A stretch of 64,000 bases of DNA from positions 281,001-345,000 of the forward strand of contig CALZFC010000101.1 of the NCBI GenBank assembly GCA_945643635.1. The letters are read 5' to 3'. The DNA comes from Allodiplogaster sudhausi (Eukaryota; Nematoda; Chromadorea; Rhabditida; Diplogasteridae). The position numbers and the translations under genes were made by a program. The notes under the pieces are model-generated. The model saw only the letters and a program-made list of their open reading frames with translations, ran no database searches and was not told the DNA's origin. Positions 59,888 to 64,000 of the stretch are shown piece by piece. How positions within the stretch are numbered: position 1 is the first letter of the stretch; the number at the start of each line of letters is the position of its first letter.

Positions 59888-61258
59888 CTTTCTCTAGATG
59901 CTTCCTCCCTCCCACTGCCTACCACTCTGTCTGCTCTCGCCCCGAAGGCCTCTATGTCATCGGTGGCTATAACGGAACTTTCTTCTTCAACTCAACTTGC
60001 TTCTTCGACTACGACAACGCGGTGCAGTTTTGAATAGGAAACAAATAATTAAATATGTTTTTTTCAATCAATTTCTTCTAACTACGAAATGAATGTTACA
60101 GCGTTGGAGGACGCTGTCTCCACTTCGATCGCCTCGCAGCTACGCGAGCAACGCGTGCATTGGGGACAGAATCTTCACTCTTGGAGGGTCTCTTTCTCTC
60201 TTCCTTCTCTCACTCTCTCGCACTCTCACACTCTCTCTTTCTCTTTCCCATTGTACTCATCATCTAAATTCCTCTTCGTCAGCTTCGACGGGACTGTCCG
60301 TCTGCCGACAATGGAAATGCACGACTTATCCATGGATCGCCCCTCCTGGCGTCCACTCCCAGCCATGGAATCCACGCGGTTTCTTTTTAGTTGTTGGCGA
60401 TCATTTATGGAAACTGAGAAGATGGCGATGTTCACGAATCCTTGAGCTCCGATGGATCGGCAGTTTGTGTTATCGGTCGCTTCTACGCGATTGGTGGCTT
60501 CGACGGCAGCGAGTGTCACTCGACAGTCGAGTTCTTCGATCCGGCCGAGCAGCTCTGGTTCCCCTTCCCTTGGATGGAGTGCCTCCATTCCCTGTCTTCT
60601 GCTCAGGCGCACTCTTCCCTCGAGAATGCGGAGTGCCCGGACGGGCGTCTCTGCAGTCGCCCTCAACGACAACGTCTTCTTCGTGGCCGGCGGATTCAAT
60701 GGCAGTCGTCGTCTCCGGTCTGCGGCCCCCTCTCTATTTCCATTCCTCCTGGTTGAATACTTAGTTGGAACATCCAGTAAATAACTTATAGAACATGCGA
60801 GATGTTGGACTGCCGAGAGGGAATCTGGCATCGAGTGGAAAGCATGATCACCGCGAGGTGGACAATCTCATGGAGCCATTTGAGGGTGCAGCTCATCTTT
60901 CCCAGATCCAACTTCGCCCTCGCTCTCTTCGACGAGCACTCCATCGTCGCCTTGGGCGGTTTCGACGGTTCCCGGCCGACTGAACTTGTTGAGGCTTGTC
61001 TCTTTCTTGTTTCCATTCTCCACTTTGCTGAGAACTCATTGGTAACAACAATCTTCAGGCCTTTGACATTCGCGCCGATCGCTGGCGTCCGAAGCCGCCA
61101 CTCCAGACAGCCAAATCCGCACTCAAGGTAGCAAAGAAAGAGAGAGGGAGAGGGAAAGACTTTGGAAAGGAGTGAAAGATCATGGAGGAATGAAAGATGT
61201 TGAGGCGGTACGAATCGATGACTTGGATGCGATGAGAGTTCTTGTCCACCCGGTCTAA
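58114..61258 (+). CDS. Kelch-like BTB protein, Cullin-3 substrate adaptor type
   Basis: About 13 exons. The start MESSLWQATTATEVVQSDDG leads into a BTB domain (VNSFDLSQASPFFRALFNGP), then a BACK-like helical region (CAYLGMECLERRLLDIICEL; FAQPMLASRLWTMILRNF), then kelch repeats: GGWSSDGAASDVEIFS, YVIGGYNGTFFFNSTCFFDY, RWRTLSPLRSPRSYASNACI, FYAIGGFDGSECHSTVEFFD, FFVAGGFNGSRRL, IVALGGFDGSRPTELVEAFD. The end AMRVLVHPV is followed by TAA at 61256. Such proteins bring substrates to CUL3 ubiquitin ligases through the kelch propeller. Two introns are only 49 bp (60558-60606) and 48 bp (60858-60905). A GA run starts directly at the GTGAGAGAG donor at 58729. The closest vertebrate class cannot be decided by eye. 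Confidence 0.88.
58729..58915. repeat. (GA)n starting at a kelch-gene donor site
   Basis: The exon ends GTGGAA and the intron starts GTGAGAGAGAGAG, continuing as GA repeats for about 185 bp. Confidence 0.95.
59850..59896. repeat. (CT)n at a kelch-gene acceptor
   Basis: CT run leading to a CTCTAG acceptor just before the exon with GLYVIGGYNG. Confidence 0.9.
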
Positions 61259-62194
61259 ACTCTCTCTTCTCCTTCTGCCTTTCCATCACTCCCTATCCTC
61301 TCTTTACCATGAACAAGACACCCACTTTATACGGTTTGTTCTCCTTTGCTGGTGGTATTGTAATGGATTATAAGACAGATTATAAGAAGATGTTTTTAGA
61401 AGACGGCTTTATCCTAGAGCGGTGCTTTTAACACAAGAAATGTGCCGACCTGAATGCTTCCTTTTGACGATAAAGATATATTTCAACAAATATATTTTGT
61501 TGGAGCAGGTTGAAGATACTCAAGTCCGAAAATGTATATTTAAGTAAAAGTTTTTTGCCCATTTTATGTTCCAAGCGTCCGACGCAGAAAATTGTAATAA
61601 TAAACGAAAATCATAAATCTGAAAACGATGCAATTCAATGAGTAGATATTTCGAAAATGTAAATAAAATATGCATTCATCCTTGAAGAAATGACAAAATT
61701 AGGAAAAAAAATTTAAAGCTAAATTGACGTGGAATCAATACAATTAAAAAGTCATAGAAAATTAAGTTAATAAGTTGTTATTGTGTACGAATATGTGATT
61801 GTCACGAATCATTTTGACCTCACGTTAACTTTCTTTTTTTGTTGTTGTTGAAAGAATATGAATAATGACCACATATTGAGACTTTTGAAAATATATTTTT
61901 GAAGTTGTACTAAGAAGTACATATGTTAATGAAGAAAGAACCGTATAAAAGAGGGCCGAAACAGCTGATAAGCCATTGACTCCACTTTGGTTTCATCGCT
62001 CCTCTCCAAGCTCAGTTGGTCGACTCCGCTGCTTATTCCACAACCCTCACTTTCCTCGTCCCTCTCATTCTTCTCTGCTTCGGCCACCGCTGTTTTCCTA
62101 TTGTTAATCAAAAACATTCCTCCTCTTATTCTTTCCCTTGCCAATATTGTGGATCTAATTTCATTCTTCTCTTTCTACTTCAGAAATCGGAAAG
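61259..62194. other. Intergenic, upstream of arginine kinase
   Basis: AT-rich. 61,926-62,160 becomes CT-rich and resembles a promoter or 5' UTR (GTATAAAAGAG, a good TATA-like motif, at about 61,943). It ends with a CTACTTCAG acceptor 13 bases before the ATG. Confidence 0.5.
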
Positions 62195-63927
62195 ATGGCT
62201 GACGCTGCAACAATCGCGAAGATCGACGAGGCCTTCGCCAAGCTGGCGCAGGCGGACTCCAAGTCGCTGCTCAAGAAACACCTCACGAAGGTGGGAGGAA
62301 CATGGATATCACGATATATCAGAATCGGAGAAATAGACTTATCGAAGGATAATGTAGAAGTTGCATTGTAATTGGCTGGAATCACAAATTGGCAAGACTA
62401 ATTTCGTAAACGAGGTTGACAGTATGTACTGAAAATATTGCCTTCAGGAGCTGGTGGATCAGCTGAAGAAGAAGAAGACCAAGCTGGGGGCTTCGCTTCT
62501 CGACGTCATCCAGTCTGGTGAATCTATGCATATTTTCTCACAAGTCGACCGCTTCCAATGATGTTACGGCGGCAAAGTGAAAATTAGAAATATTTCTGAA
62601 ATCTTGAACTTTAGAGGAGTCACTTGCCCTTTTCCATTTGAGGAGTGGCGAACCTGGACGCGGGCGTCGGAGTCTACGCGCCGGACACCGAGTCCTACAA
62701 GCTCTTCGCTCCGTTCCTGGACAAGATCATTGAGGACTAATACGGATTCAAGCCCGACCAGAAGCAGCCGGCCATGGACCTGGGCGAGGGCAAGACTGGG
62801 GTGTGTCCCCTCCATTCTTACTGAGTGCTCACTCATCTCCAGGAGTTTCCGCCCCTCGACCCCGAGGGCAAATTCATCGTGTCGACCCGCATCCGCTGCG
62901 GCCGCTCCGTCCTCGGCTACCCCTTCAACCCGATGCTCCAGCAGCCGCACTACCTGTCGCTCGAGAAGAAACTCAAGGAGGCCTTCGACGGCATCTCCGA
63001 CAACGAGCTCAAGGTCGGATCTCAATTCGGCTGCCATGGATGTATTCTGAATCTCTCAGGGCAAGTTCTACAGCCTCGACGGCATGACGAAGGAGGACCA
63101 GACGAAGCTGATCGCCGATCACTTCCTCTTCAAGGAGGGCGACCGCCATCTCCAGGAGGCTAACGCCTGCCGCTTCTGGCCCAAGGCAAGGCTCTTTTTC
63201 ATTCCCTTTTTATTGTTATTTACTTACTGGGATGCAAAAGATGATAACTTTGATTTAATTGATCATAAAAAAGATATTTATCTTCCACAACGACAACAAG
63301 ACTTTCCTGGTGTGGGTGAACGAGGAGGACCACATCCGGATCATCTCCATGGAGCAGGGATCGGATGTCGGCAAGATCCTCGACCGACTCATCCGTGGAG
63401 TCAAGGTATTAATAGATTAAGGAAATGTATATTTATTCATTCCCAGATATTGTAATTTAATATCATTTCCAGTCGATCGAGGCGAAGGTCAAATTCTCGC
63501 GCGACGATCGCCTCGGCTGGCTGACCTTCTGCCCCACGAATCTCGGCTCGACCGTCCGCGCCTCCGTCCACATCAAGCTGCCCAAGCTCGCCGCTCGCAA
63601 GGACTTCCTCGTCTGTTTCTCCTTCTTTACCTATTTCATACTTAAGAAATAGTAACCAAAATATTGATTGATTTCAGGACATCACGAACGGGCTGAAGCT
63701 CCAGGTCCGCGGCATCCACGGCGAGCACTCCGAATCGGAGGGAGGAGTCTTCGACATCTCTAACAAGGTTCTTTTAACTTTATTAATCATGCAATTAAAG
63801 GTAGTAAATTAAAAATAAACATAAATAATCAGTTCAGGCGCGCCTCGGCCTGTCGGAGTACGAGGCAGTCAAGCAGATGTACGAAGGAGTCAAGAAACTC
63901 ATCGAGCTGGAGCAGGCGGAGAAGTGA
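62195..63927 (+). CDS. AK: Arginine kinase with an in-frame TAA at codon 88
   Basis: Exons 62195-62290, 62448-62517, 62643-62800, 62843-63013, 63060-63185, 63274-63405, 63473-63610, 63678-63767 and 63838-63927 total 357 codons, the usual length of the family. The enzyme transfers phosphate between ATP and arginine, buffering ATP. Seen: [16 protein letters not shown], an exon junction at [25 protein letters not shown] (catalytic Glu), [19 protein letters not shown] (reactive Cys), and [14 protein letters not shown]. The only break is TAA at 62738-62740 between IIED and YGFKP, where relatives have Tyr in DYH. The exon phases confirm that it is in frame. Intron 5 uses an AAG|GCAAGG donor. It could be a null allele, an assembly error or readthrough. 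GC-rich codon choice fits high expression. Confidence 0.9.
62738..62740 (+). other. In-frame stop codon inside arginine kinase
   Basis: TAA is codon 88 of 357. The sequence on both sides is fully conserved in type, and the exon has no alternative splice site that would remove it without breaking frame. Confidence 0.85.
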
Positions 63928-64000
63928 GAAGGAAGGGAGAAGAAAGGAAGAAGAAGAAAGAAGGGCTTCCTCATTCCCCTTAAAGGAATAAAGGAAGAGC

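Overview
This window is eukaryotic nuclear DNA from a small, intron-rich animal genome, most likely a nematode. The nematode reading rests on the following: a compact SH2 plus tyrosine-kinase gene of the Fer-like type that nematodes expand, introns as short as 48-49 bp, an arginine kinase as phosphagen kinase, a Merlin (ISXO2-like) DNA transposon, and intron acceptors placed just upstream of start codons. No tRNA, rRNA, CRISPR or bacterial-type operon was seen. Long CT/GA microsatellites run through introns and intergenic DNA and create many spurious Ser/Leu-rich or Arg/Glu-rich open frames, which are left out.

Layout: (1) 1-6.4 kb: tail of an unidentified gene, then a 17-exon SH2/tyrosine kinase (+). 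(2) 6.4-15.1 kb: a mucin-like single-pass membrane protein gene (-) with many phase-matched Ser/Thr exons, one carrying a stop, and a cytoplasmic tail. One tail exon is split by a 2.84-kb gag-only LTR retrotransposon with a 5-bp target duplication. (3) 15.1-26.6 kb: accessory region with a small basic-protein gene (-), a very short gene (+), two decaying tandem paralogues of a multipass membrane protein (+), a single-pass membrane protein gene (-), microsatellites and minisatellites. (4) 26.7-35.2 kb: Brahma/SMARCA-type SWI/SNF ATPase (-). It faces G3BP (+, 35.5-40.1 kb) across about 370 bp. (5) 42.2-43.2 kb: a Merlin transposase with two in-frame stops. (6) 43.7-51.1 kb: CTF18 clamp-loader subunit followed on the same strand by SPO11. 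(7) 52.1-55.8 kb: PFK-2/FBPase-2 (-), then a chromodomain fragment (-). (8) 58.1-61.3 kb: a kelch-like BTB protein (+). (9) 62.2-63.9 kb: arginine kinase (+), complete except for an in-frame TAA at codon 88.

The housekeeping genes cover chromatin remodelling (Brm), stress-granule RNA binding (G3BP), sister-chromatid cohesion/replication (CTF18), meiotic break formation (SPO11) and energy metabolism (PFKFB, arginine kinase). They are not an obvious functional cluster, though CTF18 and SPO11 are adjacent and co-oriented.

The strongest unexplained signals are: three tandem hairpins in the retrotransposon leader with identical 18-nt caps and completely different, perfectly paired stems; the exon-disrupting insertion itself; the sense-strand asymmetry of CT/GA microsatellites relative to splice sites; at least five probable GC-AG introns; a possible poison exon in the mucin-like gene; and the in-frame TAA in arginine kinase. 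All exon joins were worked out by eye from frame, splice dinucleotides and family similarity, without alignment software.
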